DNA of 15,804 nt from Planctomycetota bacterium. Lineage in GTDB: Bacteria; Planctomycetota; UBA1135. Where the stretch lies: the NCBI GenBank assembly GCA_022447335.1, contig JAKVCF010000044.1:1-15804 (forward strand), in the 5' to 3' direction. This document shows, one piece after another, positions 1 to 7,161 of this stretch. The translations under genes and the position numbers were made by a program. The notes below the pieces were generated by a model that saw only the letters and a program-made list of their open reading frames with translations, was not told where the DNA came from and did no database searches. Position 1 is the stretch's first letter. Each line of letters begins with the position of its first letter.

Positions 1-407
1 AAGTTCAGCCGCGCAAGGATCTGATCTTCCACCATGGGCTAGGCGCACTGGCTTACGCCGTCTCACTGCAGTTTGAGGTTGGCTATGGCATGGTCATGTT
101 GACTCTCTCTAGCGAGGTCATGCCTTGCTTTACCGGGATCGAGGCATATGGAAAGTATAAAGAGAGCGAATATGTGCAGCTTCTGGCTGCGCGCGCGCGC
201 TTGATAGTGCTCAGTTTTTGGCGCATACCAATATGGATCTTTGCTTTCGTAATATGCGTCGTCAATCTGATTAGCAGGAGCTACGCGGACGGCCTCACGA
301 TATTTTTCCAACTCTGTGCAGTTTGCTTGGTTTTAATTCTTGGGCTCGATCTGTATTGGTGGAAGAGGTGCCTCCTTGCATGGAAGGGGCGAGTGTCTGT
401 GGCTTAG
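1..407 (+). CDS. TLC-domain (TRAM-LAG1-CLN8-like) integral membrane protein, 3' part only
   Basis: The reading frame is open from base 3 to the TAG at 405-407, so the gene enters from the left edge and only its last 134 codons are visible. Near the start of the visible part, KDLIFHHGLGALAYAV has the paired histidines typical of TLC domains. It is followed by LTLSSEVMPCFTG, which resembles the conserved E-S-x-P-F-type element of the family, and by two hydrophobic segments (around SFWRIPIWIFAFVICVV and IFFQLCAVCLVLILGL). The protein ends shortly after a basic stretch. TLC proteins in eukaryotes are ceramide synthases or lipid-handling membrane proteins; bacterial members are mostly uncharacterised, so a lipid-related role is only an inference. 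The downstream gene converges on it and the two stop codons overlap, so it is not part of the catabolic operon. The internal ATG at 90 is not a likely start, because conserved sequence precedes it. Confidence 0.6.
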   Translation, partial: VQPRKDLIFHHGLGALAYAVSLQFEVGYGMVMLTLSSEVMPCFTGIEAYGKYKESEYVQLLAARARLIVLSFWRIPIWIFAFVICVVNLISRSYADGLTIFFQLCAVCLVLILGLDLYWWKRCLLAWKGRVSVA

Positions 408-1303
408 CGGCGCACCGAGTTGCGTAGCACGCCAATGCCGTCAATTTCGACTTCCATCACGTCGCCATCCTTCAAGTAAATTGGCGGGTTGCGTGCAAAT
501 CCCACGCCCGGAGGAGTGCCGGTCGAGATTACATCCCCTGGTTCAAGCGTGATATCGCGTGATAGGAAGCTGACTAACTCTTCAACTCCAAAGATCAGCT
601 GATCTGTGTTCGAGTTCTGTAGGGTTTCGCCGTTGAGGCGCAAGCGAATGCCGAGTTTGTGTGGATCGTTTATCTCATCGCTTGTGACAATTGTTTCTCC
701 CATCGGGCCAAAGCTGTCCAGTGATTTGGCGCGAACCCACTGTCCGTCGCGCTCCTGCAGATCGCGCGCGCTGACATCGTTTACGCAGGTGTAGCCGAGT
801 ACGTATTGCGAAGCTTCTTCTCTGGGGACACGGTGACAGCGTTTGCCGATCACGATTGCGAATTCAGCCTCATAGTCAACGCGTTGGCTACTCTCAGGTA
901 GAAAGACGGGAGTATCGGGTCCGGTGATCGCCGTGATGCACTTCGAGAAAACCACGGGCTCCTCGGGGACTTCCATGTTGGACTCCTCCGCGTGGTCACG
1001 GTAGTTCAAGCCGATGCAGAGAAACTTTCCGGGTCGTTGAATAGGAGCCAAGATCTTCACTTGTTTGAGGAAGAGGATTGCGCCGGTCTGTATGAGCTTG
1101 GAGCAGCGATCGCCATCGTCACCGAGTTTCTCAGCCAGGATGCGTGCGCCCCCCAGGCTCTCGCCGTTTAGATCAAACCAGCCAAGTTCGTGGCTCGGCT
1201 GTGGGAGCTCCGTGTCCGGGTGGGTGAAGTCAAGGATTTGATCGTTACTGAGCAGGCAGCCTGTGCTGACGCGCTCGTCGTGTTTGAAGGTCAGAATACG
1301 CAT
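404..1303 (-). CDS. Fumarylacetoacetate hydrolase (FAH) family protein, probable 2,4-diketo-3-deoxyaldonate hydrolase
   Basis: This 299-residue protein has a normal length for a two-part FAH protein: a short N-terminal domain (1-85) and the FAH fold from about 90. The conserved stretch KFLCIGLNYRDHAEES (93-108) carries the active-site histidine/glutamate pair. Metal ligands are expected at E145 and E147 (DYEAEFAIVIG) and D176 (CVNDVSARD). K193 and the GTPPGVG loop (262-268) are also present. Family members cleave C-C bonds of beta-diketo acids. In L-fucose and L-rhamnose oxidative pathways, such an enzyme splits 2,4-diketo-3-deoxyaldonate into pyruvate and lactate. As the last gene of a six-gene minus-strand operon that also holds a dehydratase and dehydrogenases, it probably does the same here. 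The gap to the upstream dehydrogenase gene is 11 bases and no clear ribosome binding site is seen. Decarboxylase or isomerase activity, known in other FAH proteins, is the alternative. Confidence 0.88.
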   Translation of the reverse strand: MRILTFKHDERVSTGCLLSNDQILDFTHPDTELPQPSHELGWFDLNGESLGGARILAEKLGDDGDRCSKLIQTGAILFLKQVKILAPIQRPGKFLCIGLNYRDHAEESNMEVPEEPVVFSKCITAITGPDTPVFLPESSQRVDYEAEFAIVIGKRCHRVPREEASQYVLGYTCVNDVSARDLQERDGQWVRAKSLDSFGPMGETIVTSDEINDPHKLGIRLRLNGETLQNSNTDQLIFGVEELVSFLSRDITLEPGDVISTGTPPGVGFARNPPIYLKDGDVMEVEIDGIGVLRNSVRR

Positions 1304-1314
1304 CGGCGGAGAGT

Positions 1315-2400
1315 TTAGTCGAAGGGGATTCCGGTTCGTTGCGAGATGTCGCGAAGTTCCTCCACGAGAGGCATTACTAGTGGTATGCCGTTCTGCGAGC
1401 GGTCCTTTTCAGATTCGCGTTCAGGGTCGCCCGGGATTACCACGCCTGGGGTTCCGGGCTGTGGTTTCGTGGCCCGCATGGTTTGTACCCAGTCATCGAT
1501 CTGACGCTTGAATTCGTCAACTTCGATGAAGGCTTCGATCGACATCGCGCCGAAGAAGTGGCCGATGCCCTTGCCAACCGAGCGCTCTGGGATTTCCTGC
1601 CGCAGTGCAAAAGGCGGGGCCCACGGCCCCCAGTTCGCTCCGGACAGCACACAGCACAGCACATCGACCATTGCGGCTAGGCAGTAACCCTTATGTCCAC
1701 CCATTTCACGGAAGCTTCCAAGTGGGGAGAGCGCGCCACCTTCTATCATCGAGTGCGGATCGGTAGTGTCATTGCCTTCGCTATCGATTGACCAGCCTGA
1801 AGGGATTGGTTCGCCGCGTCGCTTGGCGATTTCAATTTTTCCATAAGCGACCGCGCTACTGGCCATGTCGATGACTACTGGTGGTTCTGTCATGCCCGGG
1901 AAGGCAATAGCAATTGGGTTGGTGCCTAATCGGCGCTCGCCGCCCCAGAGTGGCTGCACCAGTTTAGTGGTGTTGGTCATCGACCACCCGATGAGGTCAC
2001 GCTTGAGTGCTTCGAGTACATACCACCCTGCAATGCCGTAATGATTAGTGTTGGCAACCGACACCCAGCCCGTTCCAACTTGATCGGCTTTGTCCATCGC
2101 GATCTCATTGGCGCGCGGGCCGACCACTAGACCAAGGCCATTGTCTCCGTCGACCGTCGCAGTCGACGGGCTTTCTCGTAAGATCTTGATGTTTGGTGTC
2201 GGGTTAATGCGGCCGAGATCAAGCATGTCGAAGTAGGTGTGCAAGCGGCCGACTCCATGCGAGTCGATGCCTCGTAGATCGCTGACTGCGAGGACATCGG
2301 CAGCGAGAGCTGCGTCTTCTCCGGGTACGCCGAAGTGTTGGAAAACCCGCGTAGAAAACTCACGCAGGTGTTCAATTGGGAAGATCTTGGTTTCGACCAT
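1315..2400 (-). CDS. Ldh_2 (malate/L-lactate dehydrogenase, YiaK/AllD/ComC-type) family oxidoreductase
   Basis: This is a 361-residue NAD(P)-dependent 2-hydroxyacid dehydrogenase of the Ldh_2 fold, which is unrelated to the classical Rossmann lactate dehydrogenases. Hallmarks are RGIDSHGVGRL (43-53, with the catalytic-type histidine H48), ANTNHYGIAGWY (116-127), LGTNPIAIAFPG (158-169), VIDMASSAVAYGK just after it, and GGHKGYCLAAMVDVL towards the middle-C-terminal part. The length is typical. Family members reduce or oxidise alpha-keto/hydroxy acids such as sulfolactate, ureidoglycolate, 2,3-diketogulonate and malate. In this operon it could oxidise the lactate or glycolate released by the FAH enzyme, or oxidise the 2-keto-3-deoxyaldonate at C4. 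It lies 12 bases after the LhgO-like gene and 11 before the FAH gene, so it is co-transcribed with them. The ATG at 2400 places the usual N-terminus a few residues ahead of the first helix. Confidence 0.88.
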   Translation of the reverse strand: MVETKIFPIEHLREFSTRVFQHFGVPGEDAALAADVLAVSDLRGIDSHGVGRLHTYFDMLDLGRINPTPNIKILRESPSTATVDGDNGLGLVVGPRANEIAMDKADQVGTGWVSVANTNHYGIAGWYVLEALKRDLIGWSMTNTTKLVQPLWGGERRLGTNPIAIAFPGMTEPPVVIDMASSAVAYGKIEIAKRRGEPIPSGWSIDSEGNDTTDPHSMIEGGALSPLGSFREMGGHKGYCLAAMVDVLCCVLSGANWGPWAPPFALRQEIPERSVGKGIGHFFGAMSIEAFIEVDEFKRQIDDWVQTMRATKPQPGTPGVVIPGDPERESEKDRSQNGIPLVMPLVEELRDISQRTGIPFD

Positions 2401-2412
2401 GATGCGAGGGGT

Positions 2413-3618
2413 TCAGGCGAAGCGAGGAGTGATGCGTTCGGCGATGATCTTGCCGATGTTGAGGCTGGAGGTTGCAGCCGGGCTGGGCGCATTGCAAACG
2501 TGAATGCCCCAGTCGTTCTCGAGCACGAGGAAGTCATCCACCATGCTTCCGTCTCGTTTCAGCGCTTGTGCGCGCACACCTGCAGGAGTGGCGACTAAGT
2601 CTTCTTTACGAATCTCTGGGATGAGTTTTTGTAATGAGCGCGTGAAGGCATCTTTACTGAAAGATCGCCACATTTCTCCACATCCTGTGCGCCAGTGCTT
2701 AGCAGCTAGGCGCAGGAATCCAGGCCACATCAATGACTCGGCTAGCTCTCCGAGATGAATAGACGTCCGGGTATATCCTTCACGTCGAAAAGCGAGTACT
2801 GCATTAGGGCCGCATTCCACTGATCCGTCGATCATGCGTGTGTAATGCACTCCTAGGAAAGGGAAAGATGGATCAGGTACCGGATAGACCAAGTGGCGGC
2901 AAAGATGCTTGCGTTCTTCAGAAATCTCGAAGTACTCACCGCGGAAAGGCACAATCTTCGCGCCGGGATCAACGCCAGCACGGCGCGCAATTCGATCGCT
3001 GTATAGGCCAGCGCAGGCGATCACTTGCGAGGCAGTGAAAGTGCCCGCAGTAGTGCGCACACGCGCTCCCTCAGGAGAATTTTCTAGTCCTGTGACCTTG
3101 GTGCCAAAGCGCACACGGTGGCCGACCCTCTTTAGAAGTTCGACAAGCTTGTGTGCCACATGCTTGTAATCGGCAATGCCAGCCCCGGGTACATGAATGG
3201 CGGCAATCCCGGCAACGTGTGGCTCGATCTCCTCCAGTTGATCTGAGCCTATGAGCTCGCTATGCACACCGTTTTCCTGGCCTCGTTTAAGGATGTTCTC
3301 GAGCGCGCCAAGTTCGCGCTCTTCGGTGGCGACGATGACTTTCCCGCAAATTTCGTAGGCAATCCCATGCTCTTCACAGAAGGCTTCCATCGCCACTTTG
3401 CCCTCACGACAGTTGGTCGCCTTAAGTGATCCTGGCTTGTAGTAGATCCCACTATGTAGTACGCCCGAGTTGTGTCCACTTTGATGTGCCGCTGGCCCAT
3501 CTTCTTTCTCGATCAGATGAATAGATTTGCCGGGCAACTGCTGTGCAATCTGCCACGCTGTTGCCAGGCCGACCAATCCGCCACCAATGATCAGGAGGTC
3601 GGCGTGAGATTCGCTCAT
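2413..3618 (-). CDS. LhgO-type FAD-dependent oxidoreductase (L-2-hydroxyglutarate oxidase family)
   Basis: This is a 401-residue DAO-fold flavoprotein. The N-terminus has the FAD dinucleotide-binding motif LLIIGGGLVGLATAWQ (8-23) and an acidic end of the second strand (HLIEKED, E37). NSGVLHSGIYYKPGSLKA (50-67) is the signature of L-2-hydroxyglutarate oxidases and dehydrogenases. The C-terminal CNAPSPAATSSLNIGK (375-390) is the other family hallmark. The frame stays open further upstream to 3678, but the ATG at 3618 is the right start: it gives the usual distance to the glycine motif and overlaps the dehydratase stop as ATGA, which suggests translational coupling. Known relatives oxidise L-2-hydroxyglutarate and pass electrons to the quinone pool. 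In this operon the substrate is more likely a sugar-derived hydroxyacid, either a 2-keto-3-deoxyaldonate or the lactate produced by the hydrolase. The family call is firm and the substrate is inferred. Confidence 0.88.
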   Translation of the reverse strand: MSESHADLLIIGGGLVGLATAWQIAQQLPGKSIHLIEKEDGPAAHQSGHNSGVLHSGIYYKPGSLKATNCREGKVAMEAFCEEHGIAYEICGKVIVATEERELGALENILKRGQENGVHSELIGSDQLEEIEPHVAGIAAIHVPGAGIADYKHVAHKLVELLKRVGHRVRFGTKVTGLENSPEGARVRTTAGTFTASQVIACAGLYSDRIARRAGVDPGAKIVPFRGEYFEISEERKHLCRHLVYPVPDPSFPFLGVHYTRMIDGSVECGPNAVLAFRREGYTRTSIHLGELAESLMWPGFLRLAAKHWRTGCGEMWRSFSKDAFTRSLQKLIPEIRKEDLVATPAGVRAQALKRDGSMVDDFLVLENDWGIHVCNAPSPAATSSLNIGKIIAERITPRFA

Positions 3619-5207
3619 AGCGACAGTGGATCTGGGGCCCAGATGTTGAACTCGCGGTGGCCAGTTTCCTCTGCGCAACTCTTCGCGTGTCCCGAGGATA
3701 TTTCTCGCAATCGTTCGAAGACGCGCGCACCTACTCGATCAATAGTCTCATCGCCATCAATGATGGTTCCAGTATTCAGATCGAGGTCGCCTTGCATGCG
3801 TTCGTAAATCGCAGTGTTCGTTGCTAGTTTGATTACCGGGCAGATCGCGTTTCCGATTGTGGTGCCCCGGCCCGTCGTGAAGATGACTGCGGTTGCTCCG
3901 CTGGCTACCAGGCCTGGCACCGATTCCTGGTCGTAGCCTGGGCCTTGCATCAGATTGAGGCCGCGGCGTGGTGTGGGGCAGCCGTAGTCCATCGTGCCCT
4001 GAACAGGAGTTGTGCCGCCCTTGGCGATTGCGCCTAGCGACTTGATTGTGACATTGAGCAGGCCACCTGCAATGTTTCCTGGACTTGGATTCATGTTGAG
4101 ATCCTTGCCCAATCGAGCTGCACGATCGCGATACCAATCGACCATTGCATAAACTTCTTTGCCGACCATGCGGTCACGTGCGCGATGTGCCAAAAGGTGT
4201 TCGGCGCCACAGAACTCTGGAACCTCGCTCAGGATGACTGTGCCGCCCTGGCCGATCAGTAAGTCGGATGCGCGACCCAATGCTGGGTTGGCCGAAATGC
4301 CTGAGAACCCGTCTGAGCCACCGCACTCCACACCCAGAGTTAGTTCGCTAATTGGGCGTGGGCTGCGCACGGATTCATTCGTGATTGGCAGTAGTTCGGC
4401 AACGGCTTCCAGTCCCTGCGCAATCGCATTTCGCGTGCCACCTGCTTGTTGGATGCCAATCCAACGCGCTGGCCGGCCGCCTACAGTCTGCTCGTTTTCG
4501 CTCAGTAGACCTTGCTTGCGCATCCAGCTGCGCAGTAGATCTTGCCCCGTCTTTTCGCAGCCAAGCTCTAGAAAGACCACGCCACCCACGTTGGGGTGGG
4601 TCGCATAGGCCGTGAGCACGCGCAGTATGGTGGTGATATTGTCGCCATCCGGCGTGCCACAGCCGCGGCCGTGTGGAATCGCGCTGACACCATCGACGTT
4701 CGGGTGCTGCTCGACTGACCAGTGCTGGAATTCGCTAATGGTCGCAATTTGTTGCGCTTCATGGCTGGCGCACATCGAGGTTGGGATGACTAGTACCCAG
4801 TTGCGCGTGCCGGTGCGTCCGTCCGAGCGCAGGAAACCATCGAATTTCAGCTGCTTTTCGATCGAGGGAGTAGTCGGGCCAGGGTTGTCCAGATGCGCAG
4901 GTAACTCGCGCACTATCGGAACCTCATCAGTCATGTTGCCATGGTCGATGCGTGCTCCTGGATGGATGCCGAGTGAAGTGCCAATCGGCTCGCCGTACTG
5001 GCGTACGAGATCGCCTTTGGCGACTGAGACAGTGGCGAAGCGGTGGCCAGGTTCGACGGCGTCAAGCAGCGTCAGGTCACTAGTGCCCGTGGCACCGGGT
5101 GCACCTTTGACTACAGTGCCAGCAGACAGAGATTGGCGTGCGACCGCAACATTATCTCGTTCATCCAGCACGACCGCAGCCTCGTTAAAATGTGTGGTAG
5201 AGCTCAT
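3615..5207 (-). CDS. UxaA family altronate/galactarate-type dehydratase with N-terminal SAF domain, probable aldonate dehydratase
   Basis: This is a 530-residue full-length UxaA-like protein. Residues 1-92 form an SAF domain (GDLVRQYGEPIGTSLGIHPG). The catalytic part begins at FDGFLRSDGRTGTRN (122-136) and continues with IPHGRGCGTPDGDN (177-190), LELGCEKTG (213-221), CGGSDGFSGISANPALG and a C-terminal FTTGRGTTIGNAICP. The cysteines C183, C217 and the one in DYGCPTPRRG are in the places where the family binds its metal or cluster. UxaA enzymes remove water from altronate or galactarate to give 2-keto-3-deoxy acids. In Campylobacter jejuni, UxaA homologues are encoded in the L-fucose gene cluster with an SDR and an amidohydrolase, as here, which favours an aldonate such as L-fuconate. 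The ATG at 5207 shares one base with the stop of the SDR gene, and the stop overlaps the start of the LhgO-like gene. Substrate identity is inferred from context. Confidence 0.88.
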   Translation of the reverse strand: MSSTTHFNEAAVVLDERDNVAVARQSLSAGTVVKGAPGATGTSDLTLLDAVEPGHRFATVSVAKGDLVRQYGEPIGTSLGIHPGARIDHGNMTDEVPIVRELPAHLDNPGPTTPSIEKQLKFDGFLRSDGRTGTRNWVLVIPTSMCASHEAQQIATISEFQHWSVEQHPNVDGVSAIPHGRGCGTPDGDNITTILRVLTAYATHPNVGGVVFLELGCEKTGQDLLRSWMRKQGLLSENEQTVGGRPARWIGIQQAGGTRNAIAQGLEAVAELLPITNESVRSPRPISELTLGVECGGSDGFSGISANPALGRASDLLIGQGGTVILSEVPEFCGAEHLLAHRARDRMVGKEVYAMVDWYRDRAARLGKDLNMNPSPGNIAGGLLNVTIKSLGAIAKGGTTPVQGTMDYGCPTPRRGLNLMQGPGYDQESVPGLVASGATAVIFTTGRGTTIGNAICPVIKLATNTAIYERMQGDLDLNTGTIIDGDETIDRVGARVFERLREISSGHAKSCAEETGHREFNIWAPDPLSL

Positions 5208-6181
5208 CAGGCTTCAAGGTCGTCTGTCGGCAATCGGCCTGCGGCGGCGAGTGTCTGAAAGTGAGAGAGCGTTGCGGTAAAACCGTCGCGCAGTGAAGTG
5301 CTAGGCAGGCCGGGTAGCGCTTGACGCAGTGCCGCGTCATTCAGGGAAGGGGCTATCGGTAGTGTTGGGCCATTGGCCTGGATTAGGCCGCGCTTCTCTT
5401 CTGGGAGCACCTCGTCCATCAGTGCAACTGCTTGGGCCACGTCAACGGATTCGCCGTGTAGGTTGAAAATCTTTGCGCCTTCAAGTGGGGCCGTCGCGCA
5501 ATCAACAAAGGCGCGCGCTGCGTCCGAGACGTACAGGAAGTCAGTGGGCCCGGAGAAGCCGATCGTGAATGTGCGTCCCAGGCTTGCCGCCTTTAACGCA
5601 CGCGTCGGCCCAGAGGTCAGGCCTTGGTCGCGACCTAACCCATAGACCGTCAGTGGGCGCAGGCCGACCGAAGCGATCCCGGATTCTTGCCAGTAGATTC
5701 GCGCACTACCTTCGTTTGCTAGCTTGTACACGCCGTAATGCGTGGTTGGTGCAGGCGCGATCGATTCGTCAACCGAGATCGCCCCATCGGCTAGGTCATA
5801 GACCGCGGCCGAGCTGGCATAGGTCATGCGCGGTAATCCGATCATGCGTGCGGCTTCAAACAGGTTGAGCGTCCCTAGTACATTGACGCGCGCGCCTAGT
5901 ACGGGGTCAGCGGCACAGAAAGGCACTTGCAGCCCTGCAAGGTGCACGATGGCTTCAGCACCGCTTTGATCGATAGCTTGCCGCACCACCTCAGTATCCG
6001 TGACATCGCCTTGAATGCGGTCGACTGAGGACAGCTGTTCGGGCGAAAGTACCTGGGCCAAGCGTTTATCGTGATGATCTAGATCGAAGAGCACGGCACG
6101 GTCACCTTGCTCAAGAATCAGTCGCACAACCCAGCTGCCAATACAGCCTTGGGCGCCAGTGACGAAGTAGGTTCGAGGCAC
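5207..6181 (-). CDS. Extended short-chain dehydrogenase (NAD-dependent epimerase/dehydratase family), probable sugar dehydrogenase
   Basis: This is a 324-residue extended SDR. The N-terminal Rossmann fold shows VTGAQGCIGSW (7-17, GxxGxxG), D33 at the end of strand 2 (favouring NAD over NADP), NVLGTLNLFEAAR (100-112), SSAAVY (123-128) and the catalytic pair Y149/K153 in HYGVYKLANEG. The family includes sugar-nucleotide epimerases, but also enzymes such as uronate dehydrogenase that oxidise the C1 hydroxyl of a free sugar to a lactone. Lying directly downstream of a lactonase-type amidohydrolase and overlapping the dehydratase gene, it best fits the first step, oxidation of the sugar to its lactone. 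An epimerase acting on the sugar remains possible. The start is a GTG at 6181: no in-frame ATG lies upstream at a reasonable distance, and GTG puts the glycine motif at the usual residue 9. There is no clear Shine-Dalgarno sequence. Confidence 0.8.
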   Translation of the reverse strand: MPRTYFVTGAQGCIGSWVVRLILEQGDRAVLFDLDHHDKRLAQVLSPEQLSSVDRIQGDVTDTEVVRQAIDQSGAEAIVHLAGLQVPFCAADPVLGARVNVLGTLNLFEAARMIGLPRMTYASSAAVYDLADGAISVDESIAPAPTTHYGVYKLANEGSARIYWQESGIASVGLRPLTVYGLGRDQGLTSGPTRALKAASLGRTFTIGFSGPTDFLYVSDAARAFVDCATAPLEGAKIFNLHGESVDVAQAVALMDEVLPEEKRGLIQANGPTLPIAPSLNDAALRQALPGLPSTSLRDGFTATLSHFQTLAAAGRLPTDDLEA

Positions 6182-6222
6182 AATTAGAGGGCGGAAGAGT
6201 TGAAGTGGTTAGCTCTGCTTGA

Positions 6223-7161
6223 TCAGCCCGCAGTAATCGGGGGAGGTGGTTCGGCCGCAGATTCGGTTGAGGAGAACCCATAGAAACGAGCCGCATTTCC
6301 GCCGAGGAATGCTTTTTTCTCCTTCTCGTTCAGTGCTTCGGTGTCGCAGACAAAGTTTAGGCTTTGTGCGTAAGTGAAGTCGCACATTGTGCGTGGCCAG
6401 TCCGATCCCCACATCAGCTTTTCGATGCCGACTTCATCGCGTGCGCGTTGAATGGCTTCGATGGCTTTGGGGAACCCGGTTCCTTCGTGACGATAAAGCC
6501 AGACGATTCCTCCAGATTCGATCATCACACGAGGGTGGTGCGCGATATGCAGTTGTGCCGGCCAGCCGCCCCGTGTTGGCATGGCAAAGTGGCCGATGGC
6601 TACCTGTAGGTGTGGGAAACGCTCGAGCACACGTTCGAACTCGGCGACTTGGTCTTCGCCTTCTGCAAAGTCGAGCGAGACCTTTAGGTCGTGCTCGTCC
6701 AGGTACTTATACATTGGGATCAATCGATCATCGTCGAGCTTGACTTGGCCTTCGAGGTGTCCACCACAAATCTTGATGCCACAGAAGCCGCCGCTCTGGA
6801 TCAGGTTGATCGCCTCGGCCGCGGTGTCTTTGGTGCTGAAGAAGTTGGGCAGCGCGTACGCGCGGAAGCGCTCTGGATACTCGGCCAGGATCTGCAGCGA
6901 GTAATCGTTCTGCTCGCCGTCCAGGTATTCCTGCACAAGGACGCCGCCTGCCACGCCGTTCGCATCCCAGTCAGCAAGAACCCTCTCGGCGGTAGCGCGG
7001 CAATCAAGGAATGTTGCAGGCATTCCCTGGATGACGTCATCGCCGATCCGAATACGGCCTTGTTGCAGAGGGGTGACCGGAGTCTTATTGCCGATCAACC
7101 CACTGAGTTGGTCCCAACAATGCATATGGGCGTCCAACACGAAGGATTCATGGTGCTTCAT
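6223..7161 (-). CDS. COG3618-type amidohydrolase, probable sugar lactonase
   Basis: This is a 312-residue TIM-barrel metal-dependent hydrolase (Amidohydro_2). It begins with LDAHMHCWDQ (9-18), the DxHxHxWD-like first-strand motif of the COG3618 group. It has H191 in VAIGHFAMP, WGSDWPRTM (251-259, with the catalytic-type D254) and the customary C-terminal GGNAARFYGF. This group contains L-fuconolactonase, L-rhamnonolactonase and 2-pyrone-4,6-dicarboxylate lactonase. As the first gene of an operon with sugar-acid enzymes, it probably opens the lactone made by the SDR. I chose the ATG at 7161. A TTG at 7173 would add four residues, but a promoter-like -10 element lies right in front of it. There is no Shine-Dalgarno sequence ahead of the ATG, and the mRNA may be almost leaderless. 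The gap to the SDR gene is 41 bases. The proline-rich tail (PPPPITAG) is outside the fold. Confidence 0.85.
   Translation of the reverse strand: MKHHESFVLDAHMHCWDQLSGLIGNKTPVTPLQQGRIRIGDDVIQGMPATFLDCRATAERVLADWDANGVAGGVLVQEYLDGEQNDYSLQILAEYPERFRAYALPNFFSTKDTAAEAINLIQSGGFCGIKICGGHLEGQVKLDDDRLIPMYKYLDEHDLKVSLDFAEGEDQVAEFERVLERFPHLQVAIGHFAMPTRGGWPAQLHIAHHPRVMIESGGIVWLYRHEGTGFPKAIEAIQRARDEVGIEKLMWGSDWPRTMCDFTYAQSLNFVCDTEALNEKEKKAFLGGNAARFYGFSSTESAAEPPPPITAG

Noticed and set aside
171..202. GC-alternating run gcgcgcgcgcg as a repeat or Z-DNA element
   Set aside because: It is a short stretch within coding sequence (Ala-Ala-Arg-Ala-Arg) and is explained by codon choice.
3619..3678. Twenty-residue N-terminal extension of the LhgO-like protein
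   Set aside because: It would overlap the dehydratase gene by more than 60 bases and push the FAD motif far from the N-terminus; the ATG at 3618 forms a clean ATGA junction.
4612..5280. A 222-codon open frame on the plus strand across the dehydratase gene
   Set aside because: It lies wholly opposite conserved UxaA and SDR coding sequence, and its translation is low in complexity with no recognisable domain; it is an antisense shadow of a GC-rich gene.
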